A DNA stretch of 35,409 nucleotides from a virus, in IMG/VR virus record IMGVR_UViG_3300038701_001150, positions 1 through 35,409 of that record; one strand, given 5' to 3'. The notes beneath the pieces are model-generated. The model saw nothing but the letters and a program-made list of their open reading frames with translations. It did not search any database and was not told the origin of the DNA. The translations under genes and the position numbers were made by a program. Position 1 is the first letter of the stretch. Each line of letters starts with the position of its first letter. Positions 1 to 7,153 of the stretch are shown in pieces.

Positions 1-36
1 ATTTGTAATTCCATTTCTAATATATTTAATATCCAT
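1..36 (-). CDS. Partial 5' end of the 45-aa gene that spans the circle junction
   Basis: The minus strand reads an ATG at 36-34 and the first 12 codons of the gene present in full at 35181-35318, then runs off the window edge. A strong Shine-Dalgarno, TAGGAGGATA on the minus strand, precedes the ATG. Position 1 is A where the right-end copy (35283) has T, changing codon 12 from Lys to Asn; as the terminal base, this may be an end artefact. On the closed circle this entry and 35181-35318 are one gene. Confidence 0.85.
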   Translation of the reverse strand, partial: MDIKYIRNGITN

Positions 37-127
37 GATATCCTCCTATCAACGAAGGCACTGCCATAAGCAATGCCCTCTATGATATTAAGAAAGCACA
101 CTATTCGGATATGAATAGTTTGTCTCT
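2..127. repeat. Left copy of terminal direct repeat (circular overlap)
   Basis: Bases 2-127 are identical to 35284-35409, an offset of 35,282. The repeat covers the start of the 45-aa gene, an intercistronic hairpin and the last 40 bases of the 108-aa gene. It carries no recognisable transposon or att features. The likeliest reading is an assembly overlap of a circular or circularly permuted genome, as expected for a headful-packaging P22-like phage. A true short terminal repeat cannot be excluded from sequence alone. Confidence 0.95.
57..77 (-). other. Intercistronic hairpin between the 108-aa and 45-aa genes
   Basis: GGCACTGC (57-64) pairs with GCAATGCC (70-77): an 8-bp stem with one G-U pair and a 5-base loop. 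No T-run follows on the minus strand, so it is not a classic intrinsic terminator. It may be an RNA-processing or stability hairpin, or a partial attenuator between the coat region and the tail genes. The same hairpin recurs at 35339-35359 because of the terminal repeat. Confidence 0.5.
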
Positions 128-414
128 GGTCTAAAAACTATAAAGTCAATTGTTTCTGACGCTTCATCAATTGCACCGGATGTTGTATTCATAACAGTGA
201 TTTTAAGACTGTCATCTTCATCAACATAACACTGAACAATTGCCAATCCAGCCTCAAGAGTTGGTTTAACCGCCATAACGATATCACCAACACGGACACC
301 CGTAAGCGTCGCGTCCTCTAGTTCGGTTGTATTTGCTGCGACAGAACCTAGATCGACTGTAGCTTGCATTATTGTAATACTGCGGCAGTTGCCCGCCATA
401 ATTCCTACACTCAT
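88..414 (-). CDS. Small virion-type protein downstream of coat (108 aa)
   Basis: The gene lies directly after the coat gene in the late operon, the usual place of a decoration or coat-associated protein. The sequence is beta-rich and lacks signal or membrane segments. Its pattern (DLGSVAANT near the N-terminus, GVRVGDIVMAV in the middle, IDFIVFRPE near the C-terminus) resembles small structural proteins found after coat genes in many podoviruses; that resemblance is from memory. AGAAAGGAAC serves as ribosome-binding site and partly overlaps an upstream hairpin (423-440), which may limit translation. A decoration role is inferred from position only. Confidence 0.7.
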   Translation of the reverse strand: MSVGIMAGNCRSITIMQATVDLGSVAANTTELEDATLTGVRVGDIVMAVKPTLEAGLAIVQCYVDEDDSLKITVMNTTSGAIDEASETIDFIVFRPETNYSYPNSVLS

Positions 415-422
415 TTTAGTTC

Positions 423-458
423 CTTTCTAAGTTTAGAAAGAAGGGGGCTAGCCCCTTC
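423..458 (-). terminator. Tandem hairpins after the coat gene, possible attenuator
   Basis: Leaving the coat stop on the minus strand, the first hairpin pairs GAAGGGG (440-446) with CCCCTTC (452-458), 7 bp with loop GCTAG. It is followed by the broken T-run TTTCT. The second is an 8-bp perfect hairpin, CTTTCTAA (423-430) with TTAGAAAG (433-440). Its arm runs into the Shine-Dalgarno of the 108-aa gene. The pair looks like a leaky terminator or mRNA-stabilising element that keeps coat message above downstream messages; this function is inferred. Confidence 0.55.
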
Positions 459-468
459 CATCGATTGA

Positions 469-1686
469 TTAAGCAGGTAATGCACAACCCCATTCAGGAC
501 GTACCGCATCAAAGCCATACAGAACATCGTAACGGGTTTTTACAACACGTGTATTACCGTCAAAGTAACGAACGATATTGACTGTAATTCCGTCAACTGT
601 CTCAGTGGCCACAAGCTCTTCACCTTTTGGGGTGTAAAGAGGAACTGTAACCATTTTGAATGCTGACTTGTGCAATGCAATATTCTGGATGAATGCTTCG
701 CTTTCACCACCAACAAACACAAGAGCCGCATCATCAGCAGGAAGTGCAGATACGTTTTTGCGTGGATCTGTAGCTGACGCATACAAAGCTGGGGAAATCC
801 CAATCTCAGTGGTTGTCGCAGATGTCACAACAAATTGCTGTAATACACCGACCATAGTCTGTTTTGTAATTGGGTGAACCTTAAATACACCTGCAATTGT
901 AAAAACAGAACCAACAGTTACGGCAGTTGAAAACCCATCAACAGTAATTGAAGTTGAACCCTCAGCAACAGAAGCATCGTTAATCGCTCCGCCTGTTTGG
1001 TCAGCACCGTTTGTGTGTGATGGAACCATTTCTGTTTCAATCCATTCAAAACCGTCTGCACGCCCCATATAGCCCATTTCATACTGTTCGGCAATCTTTT
1101 CAGATGATTGAAAAACACCTTTACGAGCATCAACAGCTTTAGCACCTGATGCAGAGTTTAAGAACAACATGCGGTCATTTTGTGGGCATAGATCACGAGC
1201 TAAACGTGTGCGAGATGCGAGAACATCACTAGTCGTGAAGTTATTCGAACCAGGTGTACCAGCAGAGTTGTAAAGCTTATCTGCAACGATACCGAAACAA
1301 CGGCTTTCAATGCTGTGAGCCAATGAATCAGCAGCAGGCATACCAAAACGCTCTAGCGCGCGTGCAACATCAATATCAGTTGCCAACTCAAGAGAGTCAA
1401 AGCTATCGGCGGTTGTCGCTGTCTTGTTCAAAACTAGTGCAGCTTTTTCTTCTTTAATGTCGCCATTATAAGAAGAGACATCCAAATTATCCTGCTGGAC
1501 AATTTTACGTGTTGGAATAGTTGTGTAAATTGTGTCACCGGGCTTATGCCCTTTGACTGCATCATATTCAGACGAATCCGCTTTTGATACAAACTTACAT
1601 AATTGTAGGTTGTCACGAAGTCTTTCCGCAACACCCTTTGCAAACAGCCCTGGGCCGTTCTTAATGGTATTTACTGTATTAGCCAT
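469..1686 (-). CDS. Major coat protein, P22 gp5-like (405 aa)
   Basis: This is the icosahedral shell protein. Length (405 aa against about 430 in P22), order (portal, scaffold, coat) and the C-terminal pattern ending DAVRPEWGCALPA fit the P22 coat family. The middle part (about residues 235-320, including SITVDGFSTAV and VGSVFTIAGV) looks like the inserted beta domain of that family. It starts with ATG at 1686 behind GAAAGGAT, 19 bases after the scaffold gene. Two hairpins follow its stop. The family call is from recognition of sequence pattern and synteny, not from alignment. Confidence 0.88.
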   Translation of the reverse strand: MANTVNTIKNGPGLFAKGVAERLRDNLQLCKFVSKADSSEYDAVKGHKPGDTIYTTIPTRKIVQQDNLDVSSYNGDIKEEKAALVLNKTATTADSFDSLELATDIDVARALERFGMPAADSLAHSIESRCFGIVADKLYNSAGTPGSNNFTTSDVLASRTRLARDLCPQNDRMLFLNSASGAKAVDARKGVFQSSEKIAEQYEMGYMGRADGFEWIETEMVPSHTNGADQTGGAINDASVAEGSTSITVDGFSTAVTVGSVFTIAGVFKVHPITKQTMVGVLQQFVVTSATTTEIGISPALYASATDPRKNVSALPADDAALVFVGGESEAFIQNIALHKSAFKMVTVPLYTPKGEELVATETVDGITVNIVRYFDGNTRVVKTRYDVLYGFDAVRPEWGCALPA

Positions 1687-1705
1687 TTTTTTATCCTTTC
1701 AATAG

Positions 1706-2521
1706 CTATGACTTCAAGCCCAAGTTCCTAAGAACTGAACCTTCCATCAAATTTTTTGTTGTTTTTAATTGCCCCTTTGAACCCTTCATAGGCTCAGGGG
1801 CAGGGGCATAATTTTGCTGTGGTTTGCGGCCTAAAAGCTGCACCCCACGTTGCTCGGCAGAAATGATCATATTTGCAGCGACATAAGGGTTGGCATATCG
1901 TAATGATTCCAAACGTCCTTCTTTTGCCAACACATAAGCGGCTAGAGGAGCATTATCTATATCGTGAAAGATATTCGTAACAACCTCTGGTAACGAATCC
2001 AGTACCTGCGTATGCTGGCCAACAACCTGCTGAAAATCCGGTATAGATTTTGCTGTTTCTTGTGCCTGCATTGCAATGTATTGATTGCGCTGCTCGATTA
2101 AAGCTTCTTGCTCTTGCGTTAGCTGTGTCCTTTGCTTTTCCGTATCAGTCTGCTGTAATTGCGTTTTGACTAAGGCATCCATTGTTGCTTTTAGATACTC
2201 TTCCATTGTCTCAAAATCGTCTGGGTTGACTGATTTAACATCCGGTTTTGTGTTTTCTATTTCAGCAATTTTTGCCCTAACTTGCTCTAGTTCGGCGCGA
2301 AGCTTATTGACTTGCTTTTTCTTTCTTGAGTACGCATTTTCAAACTTGTCAGGCCATTCTGTCTTATCCCCTAAATTTTCAGGGTCTTCGGCAGAATTAA
2401 CGGCTTCTTCTTGATTGTCGTTTGGTGTTTCGTCTGTCTGATCAACAACATTATCCGCCACGGCATCAACCTCTGGCGTTTCAATTGGTGTATCGACTAC
2501 CTCATTAAGTGTTTCAGTCAT
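1706..2521 (-). CDS. Scaffolding protein (271 aa)
   Basis: It lies between portal and coat, the scaffold position in P22-like phages, and overlaps the portal stop by 8 bases. The first 60 residues are very acidic (TPIETPEVDAVADNVVDQTD). Residues about 65-155 form a charged Gln/Glu/Lys-rich coiled coil, and the C-terminus is basic (KGSKGQLKTTKNL, then VLRNLGLKS), as in scaffolds whose basic tail binds coat. It would direct procapsid assembly and then leave the shell. Low sequence conservation means the call rests mainly on position and composition. Confidence 0.8.
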   Translation of the reverse strand: MTETLNEVVDTPIETPEVDAVADNVVDQTDETPNDNQEEAVNSAEDPENLGDKTEWPDKFENAYSRKKKQVNKLRAELEQVRAKIAEIENTKPDVKSVNPDDFETMEEYLKATMDALVKTQLQQTDTEKQRTQLTQEQEALIEQRNQYIAMQAQETAKSIPDFQQVVGQHTQVLDSLPEVVTNIFHDIDNAPLAAYVLAKEGRLESLRYANPYVAANMIISAEQRGVQLLGRKPQQNYAPAPEPMKGSKGQLKTTKNLMEGSVLRNLGLKS

Positions 2522-4529
2522 ATAGTCCTCTTCCGTTTACGTCTGCGCTGAATTGCGCGACTTCGTTTAACGTGCTTTCACGTTGTTCCATGGCTGCTTT
2601 TGAGGTCTTAAGTCCTGCCTCATACGCCTTTAACTCTAATTCTTGTTTTCTTAATGCCAGATCACCAGCCGTCTTTTGCTCATCAAGACGAAGTTTGGCA
2701 ATCTCTATCTGGTGCTTTCTTAAATCAGCATCATTATCAAACTTCTCAGCACGGGCTTTGATTTCAATCTCTTGTTGCTTATCTACAAGCTGTTGCTGCA
2801 ACTGGCTTATTTGGCCCTGTAACGCTTGAATACCTTGCTGCATTTGCTCGTTTTGTGATTGCAATGCCATGACTTGCGGGTCAAGCTCTTCATCAAGGAT
2901 TTTCGGGTCAATGATCTTTCTCATTCGATCAGACATAGCCTGCGCCCCTGCAAAATCAGAATACTTAAACATTAAATCGCCCATGACATTCATAAGCTGC
3001 GGCTGTGTTGTTAAGACTTTCTCAAAGAAAGCGGAGGCCTCTTGTCTCATTGTGGCATATGATGCACCCGTGACAACCTGAATTGTATATGATCCGTTTG
3101 TCAGATAATAATGACGCTCTTGCCCCTCAACTAACTCACCATTGATACCAACACGGTCGTTTGTCTCTTCCTTGCCAATAATCTGGGCTATTTGTGGCTC
3201 ATTATGGATGCGACTTATCATGCTGTACATTATTCGCCCTGCATGACGTATGGCCCGCGTTAGGTTGTCAGCAAAGTGATAAACAACTCTATCACCTTCA
3301 CGCTGCCTGTTGCCTATCGCAATACCTGATATAGCGTTGTCCTGTTGCCCTAAAAAGCTGTCGTAAAGCCCCATTGTCGAGCGGATATCCATAACTGATT
3401 GCTGGCGGGCTTGAACAATACCGGAAGGAATTTGAACAGGTGGTGTAAACTGTGGGGGGTTTGCAGGACGGCCGCTTGCATCCGTTCCTTTATAGCGCAA
3501 TACAGCCGCCTTGTCAGGATTAGTCCAATCCTCTGCGTAATCTTCTACTGTGCCTTCAACCGCCGTTATATGCGCCTTGGGGGCCTTCATAAGCAATTCA
3601 GCTTCCGTGCTAGCCCAATAATTATGAAGCTGCTGCGCCTGTTTAGATCGACGAATAAGCGACAACAGATTGCGCTTTCCGTCCACCCATGATTCTTCGC
3701 CATATACAGGAACGATGGGGATGTATTCGGCTGGGAATGTGGTTTCTTTTAAAATATCTCTGCCGGATAGCTTATAACGCTTTACAATTCTACGGCTTGT
3801 CTTGCGTTTTTTTTCAAATTCAGGCTCTTTGTCGCTTTCGATTTGTTGCCCGAAATCATCAATGGCAATCCAATAAGGCTCTTCTTCAATTTCAAAATAT
3901 TCAGCAACTATAATATAGTCATCTTCACAATCCACACCGTCAATTTGAAAAGATACCGGATCAAAGCTAGGGTAATCTTTTTTAAATTCTTCTTTGTGCA
4001 TTTTATCAAAGACAAACGCACATTTCATATCACTGCCATCCGGCTCAATCGAATTAGGATCAATCAAAACAGACGCAGGATTAATAACGCGGTCAATAAA
4101 TATTTCTTGATTAAAAGATGTTTGGTCTATGTAATCATGATCAAGGCGGAAGAACCCGATAGACGACTTAACCGCAAAGTTCGCAGCCGTATCAAACGCA
4201 TCGTCGGCATTTGATCGAACTAAAATTTCCCTGATTTTTCCTTCAATAATTTCAGCAGTTTCGACATCACCGCCATCGGCCGCAATTACCTCAATTGAGG
4301 GCGTATTCATGCGTATATCATTCGATACCTGATTAACAAACTGCGATAGCTGGTCTATCTGCAAAACAGGCTTGCCAGCAAGTCTACGGCTTTTTGCGTC
4401 TTGCGCATCCCATTGCGAATTAGGCTCGTCAGAAAGAAACTCTAAGTCCTCTTTGTGTTTATCAAAGATTTCCCGCCAATACTCACTGTATTGCTTTGCT
4501 TTTTCGTTATATTCTTGAATATCAGACAA
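2514..4529 (-). CDS. Portal protein, P22 gp1-like (671 aa)
   Basis: The dodecameric portal ring is the DNA entry and exit channel and the terminase docking site. The N-terminus (EYWREIFDKHKEDLEFLSDE, SQWDAQDAKSRRLAGKPVL, then DQLSQFVNQVSNDIRMN) is typical of the P22-type portal family, as is NPASVLIDPNS further in. Residues about 575-650 form a Gln-rich coiled coil, matching the C-terminal barrel of P22 portals. Length is near the 725 residues of P22. It starts behind AGGATGG. The 112 bases between it and TerL contain only a 13-codon ORF without ribosome-binding site. Confidence 0.92.
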   Translation of the reverse strand: MSDIQEYNEKAKQYSEYWREIFDKHKEDLEFLSDEPNSQWDAQDAKSRRLAGKPVLQIDQLSQFVNQVSNDIRMNTPSIEVIAADGGDVETAEIIEGKIREILVRSNADDAFDTAANFAVKSSIGFFRLDHDYIDQTSFNQEIFIDRVINPASVLIDPNSIEPDGSDMKCAFVFDKMHKEEFKKDYPSFDPVSFQIDGVDCEDDYIIVAEYFEIEEEPYWIAIDDFGQQIESDKEPEFEKKRKTSRRIVKRYKLSGRDILKETTFPAEYIPIVPVYGEESWVDGKRNLLSLIRRSKQAQQLHNYWASTEAELLMKAPKAHITAVEGTVEDYAEDWTNPDKAAVLRYKGTDASGRPANPPQFTPPVQIPSGIVQARQQSVMDIRSTMGLYDSFLGQQDNAISGIAIGNRQREGDRVVYHFADNLTRAIRHAGRIMYSMISRIHNEPQIAQIIGKEETNDRVGINGELVEGQERHYYLTNGSYTIQVVTGASYATMRQEASAFFEKVLTTQPQLMNVMGDLMFKYSDFAGAQAMSDRMRKIIDPKILDEELDPQVMALQSQNEQMQQGIQALQGQISQLQQQLVDKQQEIEIKARAEKFDNDADLRKHQIEIAKLRLDEQKTAGDLALRKQELELKAYEAGLKTSKAAMEQRESTLNEVAQFSADVNGRGLYD

Positions 4530-4641
4530 TACTATCCATCCTGTTTAAGACCAGTTTGTAATAGCATTGCATGATGCAAGCCGCATTAAAGCTACGCGCG
4601 TGGCGATAGCAAAATAATTTTAACACTTGACACGGTTAATA

Positions 4642-5913
4642 TCAAGCCCCCATCCACCCGTTACCTCTTATATTCATAGCGGTCTTAAATGGGTCATCTT
4701 TTTTAATCAAACCACCCTTACGCATACTCGCTGCCCTCGCGGCGTACCTGGCAGCGTCTGCGCCGTTACTTGACCAATCATGTAATGGTGACTTCTTAAA
4801 CGCCTGTCTATTATCATCCCATTCATAATGATAACTCTCAAGGGCTTTAATGCCTTGCTTGCAACCTTCCGCATCAAAAACAGAGTATTGCAATGTTTGA
4901 CGCACAAGCTCGATGCCCGCCGTTATGTCTTGTTCTCTTTCAAGAACAATATTGGATAATCCAAGTTGCGAAAGCTGTATAGACACACTTTCACCCCTGA
5001 TATTACCATGACCCCCATCATGCGGCAGGTAATGACTACTGTAGTTATATTTCTTGGTTTTTACTACGTCAACATAGTGTTGTAATTGTTCCCCTGCATT
5101 CTCGTAATATTCAAGCCATCTTAATTCACGCCCGACAAACTGTAAGCACCATATGGAAGTGGCATCACCGAAGCCTAAGTCCCAAGCGGTAAAAACCTCG
5201 CATGACGGGTCGTAAGGAACGCGAGTAATGCGCCCTTCATCTCTGGCTTGCGTTATCTGCTTGGCATAGACTGCGCCGTTTCTACGTGTATCAGGCTCGC
5301 CTTCCCAAACATGATTATAAGCATCCTCGTCTTTGGCGAGCAATGCCTTTCGTTCGTCATTCAATACTTCAGGGAAAAAAGGATTATCGCGCCATGATAC
5401 TTTTTTTACAAATGCGTTTTCAGGCGGATATTTTACAAACCTTTCATATGTCGGGTCAGTGGCGTTTTTTGGATTGAAAGAAATCCATATCTCTGAACTA
5501 TCCTTACGAATAGTCGGGATAAGAACCTCCCATGATACATCGGAAACCTTCTCGGCTTCCTCAATAAAACATATATCAATGTTGGCCATTGATTTGATCT
5601 CAGTAATGTTATGCTTTAAACCTTTAAAAAGAAACTCACTGCCATTCTTCCCGATAATAGTGGCTTTTTGTATTTCATAGAATTTTCTTAAAGTATCATT
5701 ACTGTTTATGATATCGCTTAATAACTTATGCACGGATTCCTGTATTGAGCCCTGTAATTCCCTCGCGCATAATATCCTGATTTTTTTTTGCGCTGCGAGT
5801 ATTAACAATGCCCGACATATACTTTCAGACTTCGCGCCGCCACGGCCACCATAATAAACTTTATAACGATGCGGTTTGAATAAATCCTGAAATGATTGTG
5901 GAATTGTTATCAT
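4642..5913 (-). CDS. terL: Terminase large subunit, TerL (423 aa)
   Basis: This is the packaging motor ATPase and headful nuclease. Walker A is GGRGGAKS at residues 22-29, Walker B is ICFIEEAE ending near residue 120, and the coupling motif SFNP lies at 145-148. The C-terminal RNase H-like nuclease shows D245 and D250 in AWDLGFGDATS, D299 in LPHDGGHG, and a last acidic site in GADAARYAARA near the C-terminus. It belongs to the Terminase_3/PBSX-type group. The start codon overlaps the TerS stop as ATGA, showing translational coupling. Confidence 0.95.
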   Translation of the reverse strand: MITIPQSFQDLFKPHRYKVYYGGRGGAKSESICRALLILAAQKKIRILCARELQGSIQESVHKLLSDIINSNDTLRKFYEIQKATIIGKNGSEFLFKGLKHNITEIKSMANIDICFIEEAEKVSDVSWEVLIPTIRKDSSEIWISFNPKNATDPTYERFVKYPPENAFVKKVSWRDNPFFPEVLNDERKALLAKDEDAYNHVWEGEPDTRRNGAVYAKQITQARDEGRITRVPYDPSCEVFTAWDLGFGDATSIWCLQFVGRELRWLEYYENAGEQLQHYVDVVKTKKYNYSSHYLPHDGGHGNIRGESVSIQLSQLGLSNIVLEREQDITAGIELVRQTLQYSVFDAEGCKQGIKALESYHYEWDDNRQAFKKSPLHDWSSNGADAARYAARAASMRKGGLIKKDDPFKTAMNIRGNGWMGA

Positions 5914-6191
5914 TCACCGACAAATTTTACGATTAGTTCGTTATCGGTAGGTTTGCCATCTTTATCAAGGTTTTGCCGTTCTTCTCTAGCAAGTTTTGGG
6001 TAAACATACTCAATGTATTTGTTAATTGTATCTAATGCTTTTGCAGGGTCATCTTGTGCTACTCTATCCAGCCATTGTGTTAAATGCGGGGCTGAATGCT
6101 CCAAAAGCCCATTAAGGGCTTCTTTAAACTCTTGTGTTGTTTTGTTTGGTGTGCCTCTAGTGCGACCACCTGTCTTTGTGCCTTTTGCCAT
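5910..6191 (-). CDS. terS: Probable terminase small subunit, TerS (93 aa)
   Basis: It lies immediately upstream of TerL with an ATGA overlap, the standard TerS place. The basic N-terminus GTKTGGRTRGTPNKTTQEF is common in small phage terminase and DNA-binding proteins. A helical middle (residues about 20-70, LLEHSAPHLTQWLDRVAQDD) could provide oligomerisation, and the acidic end could contact TerL. At 93 residues it is short for a TerS. It would recognise the packaging-start site; the function is inferred from synteny and N-terminal pattern. Confidence 0.7.
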   Translation of the reverse strand: MAKGTKTGGRTRGTPNKTTQEFKEALNGLLEHSAPHLTQWLDRVAQDDPAKALDTINKYIEYVYPKLAREERQNLDKDGKPTDNELIVKFVGE

Positions 6192-6234
6192 CTAAACCCC
6201 TCTACAGTAGATAAGACGCTTGATATAGCTACAG

Positions 6235-6273
6235 TTACTTTTTACCCTTGCCGCCTTTTTTCTTACAAGCCAT
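6235..6273 (-). CDS. Candidate 12-aa Lys/Gly-rich mini-gene
   Basis: The minus strand reads ATG at 6273-6271, codons for MACKKKGGKGKK and a TAA. The start lies two bases after the stop of the 95-aa gene. A good Shine-Dalgarno (GGAG, seven bases upstream) overlaps that gene's end. Half of the 12 residues are lysine. The site and spacing suggest translational coupling and a DNA- or RNA-binding peptide, but an ORF this short may occur by chance. Confidence 0.4.
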   Translation of the reverse strand: MACKKKGGKGKK

Positions 6274-6275
6274 AA

Positions 6276-6563
6276 TTATCTCCAAACGATTGAGTAATCA
6301 AGATCAGGTGATGTTGACCCCTCAAGCTCGACCTTAAGCTGCATAGATCCAACGCTATCCTCAATAATTTTTGATCCTGCTTCAGTCATACCTTCAACGG
6401 TTGTCCAATCCAGGTCTTCTGACGATCTTATTTTTATATTGAGAGTTCCGCCGCCGAAGTTTTCATTAGTGTCTGTTCCTACTTCAATGCGGACAGATTT
6501 TGCGCCTTTAGCTATATCGCTCGATCCGTTAGCGGAAAAATTTCCTGAAATTATATCTGTCAT
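6276..6563 (-). CDS. First late-operon gene, small structural-type protein (95 aa)
   Basis: This is the first gene after the late promoter and terminator. It is beta-rich and acidic with no membrane or signal segment. The pattern (FSANGSSDIAKGAKSVRIEV, NIKIRSSEDLDWTTVEGMT, SMQLKVELEGSTSPDLDYSI) looks like a small beta-sandwich virion or neck protein of the type often annotated as hypothetical near terminase genes. I do not recognise a named family. Translation starts at ATG 6563 behind AAAGGTGAAG. A decoration or head-completion role is a guess from composition and position. Confidence 0.65.
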   Translation of the reverse strand: MTDIISGNFSANGSSDIAKGAKSVRIEVGTDTNENFGGGTLNIKIRSSEDLDWTTVEGMTEAGSKIIEDSVGSMQLKVELEGSTSPDLDYSIVWR

Positions 6564-6589
6564 GACTTCACCTTTGTAATTACAAAAAT

Positions 6590-6595
6590 ATTATA
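6590..6595 (-). promoter_or_regulatory. Candidate late promoter -10 box
   Basis: The minus strand carries an exact TATAAT here, 27 bases upstream of the ATG of the first late gene and just downstream of a strong terminator. The region 16-18 bases upstream is T-rich from the terminator tail and holds no recognisable TTGACA. A perfect -10 with no -35 suggests an activator-dependent promoter. It would drive the whole leftward late operon through the circle junction. Confidence 0.6.
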
Positions 6596-6607
6596 CACGT
6601 AGTTTCT

Positions 6608-6649
6608 AAAAAAGAAAAGCCCCTAAGACTGGTCTAAAATCTTAGGGGC
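6608..6649 (-). terminator. Intrinsic terminator for leftward early transcripts
   Basis: GCCCCTAAGA (6619-6628) and TCTTAGGGGC (6640-6649) form a perfect 10-bp stem with an 11-base loop. On the minus strand the stem is followed by TTTTCTTTTTT (6618-6608). This is a textbook rho-independent terminator, placed right before the late promoter. It would insulate late genes from early or middle leftward transcription unless antiterminated. Confidence 0.9.
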
Positions 6650-6696
6650 GGTACTCAGGGAGAAATTCACTTATGCTATGAACTTGATTAATCTTA

Positions 6697-6828
6697 CTAC
6701 CCTGTTTTTGTAATTGCAACATATAAATTCCGCACCCTGATAAGATATTCTTCAAGCTGCGCGTCGGTCATTTGTTTGACAGGTGCGTTAAAGGTGTTTT
6801 CCATTTTTATTATTTCAGATATTTTCAT
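6697..6828 (-). CDS. Small unknown protein (43 aa)
   Basis: The minus strand reads ATG at 6828 to a TAG at 6697-6699. A strong purine-rich Shine-Dalgarno (AAGGAAGGGAAG) lies just upstream, and an exact TATAAT (6853-6858) lies about 25 bases before the ATG. The product is helical and ends VKQMTDAQLEEYLIRVRNLY plus a short tail. It sits alone between a promoter and a terminator, so it is probably a separately regulated short transcript. I do not recognise the family; a small regulatory protein is possible. Confidence 0.65.
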   Translation of the reverse strand: MKISEIIKMENTFNAPVKQMTDAQLEEYLIRVRNLYVAITKTG

Positions 6829-6852
6829 GGTCTTCCCTTCCTTTGTGCAGGT

Positions 6853-6858
6853 ATTATA
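6853..6858 (-). promoter_or_regulatory. -10 box of the 43-aa gene
   Basis: The minus strand has TATAAT, followed by ACCTGCACAAAGGAAGG and the start of the 43-aa gene. The spacing would give a short leader beginning around 6846. No TTGACA-like -35 is seen at 16-18 bases upstream. It resembles the boxes at 6590 and 7211 in having a perfect -10 only. Confidence 0.5.
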
Positions 6859-6888
6859 GCTGCGGGAAGTTAAGGAAGGGTTAAAGAA

Positions 6889-6983
6889 ATCCCCACCGTA
6901 GCGTGATCAAATCGCAAGAGGATGGGGATATTACAAAAAAGTGAATCCCCTAGTGGGGCTTCTGATGACGTTGCAGCGTCATC
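6889..6983. other. Hairpin cluster in the early/late spacer
   Basis: Three inverted repeats lie here. ATCCCCA (6889-6895) pairs with TGGGGAT (6923-6929). CCCC (6947-6950) and GGGG (6955-6958) enclose TAGT. GATGACG (6964-6970) and CGTCATC (6977-6983) enclose six bases. On the minus strand the last two follow each other and are succeeded by ATTCAC and a T6 run (6940-6935), so they could form a weak terminator for the GcrA transcript. No gene is visible between 6829 and 7036. Confidence 0.45.
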
Positions 6984-7021
6984 TTCCAATAACAACCCAA
7001 ATTATGCGTTTGGAGCCAACC

Positions 7022-7033
7022 AGAAAGGAGGTG
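7022..7033 (+). promoter_or_regulatory. Perfect extended Shine-Dalgarno, or anti-SD mimic on the minus strand
   Basis: AGAAAGGAGGTG on the plus strand is complementary over its length to the usual alphaproteobacterial 16S rRNA 3' end. It stands five bases before an ATG (7037). Read on the minus strand, the transcribed direction of this region, it gives CACCTCCTTTCT, the same sequence as the rRNA tail itself. The first reading implies a translated plus-strand mini-gene; the second implies an RNA that could pair with Shine-Dalgarno sites. Confidence 0.5.
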
Positions 7034-7036
7034 GTA

Positions 7037-7102
7037 ATGGGCTGTGTGGAGGATAATTTTGTCGCTCCGCCTTCATTTTTTAGCATACTGATTCTGAATT
7101 AA
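7037..7102 (+). CDS. Candidate plus-strand mini-gene (21 aa)
   Basis: ATG at 7037 to TAA at 7100-7102 encodes MGCVEDNFVAPPSFFSILIL plus Asn. The only support is an ideal Shine-Dalgarno at optimal spacing. The C-terminal half is hydrophobic. It lies opposite to all neighbours, and I see no clear plus-strand promoter. The perfect ribosome-binding sequence may instead belong to a minus-strand RNA element. Confidence 0.3.
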   Translation: MGCVEDNFVAPPSFFSILILN

Positions 7103-7153
7103 CAAGAGATAAATAATTATAAAACTATCGGACGTTCCCCATCGGGGTATTAG

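Noticed and set aside
540-803. Open frames opposite or out of frame within coat, spike, portal and ejection genes
   Set aside because: They lack ribosome-binding sites, have unnatural composition and lie inside strongly supported genes.
4545-4586. 13-codon minus-strand ORF between TerL and portal
   Set aside because: No Shine-Dalgarno, not coupled to a neighbour, and nothing distinctive in the peptide.
4628-4633. Plus-strand TTGACA after the TerL gene
   Set aside because: No -10 at a proper distance and no plus-strand gene follows.
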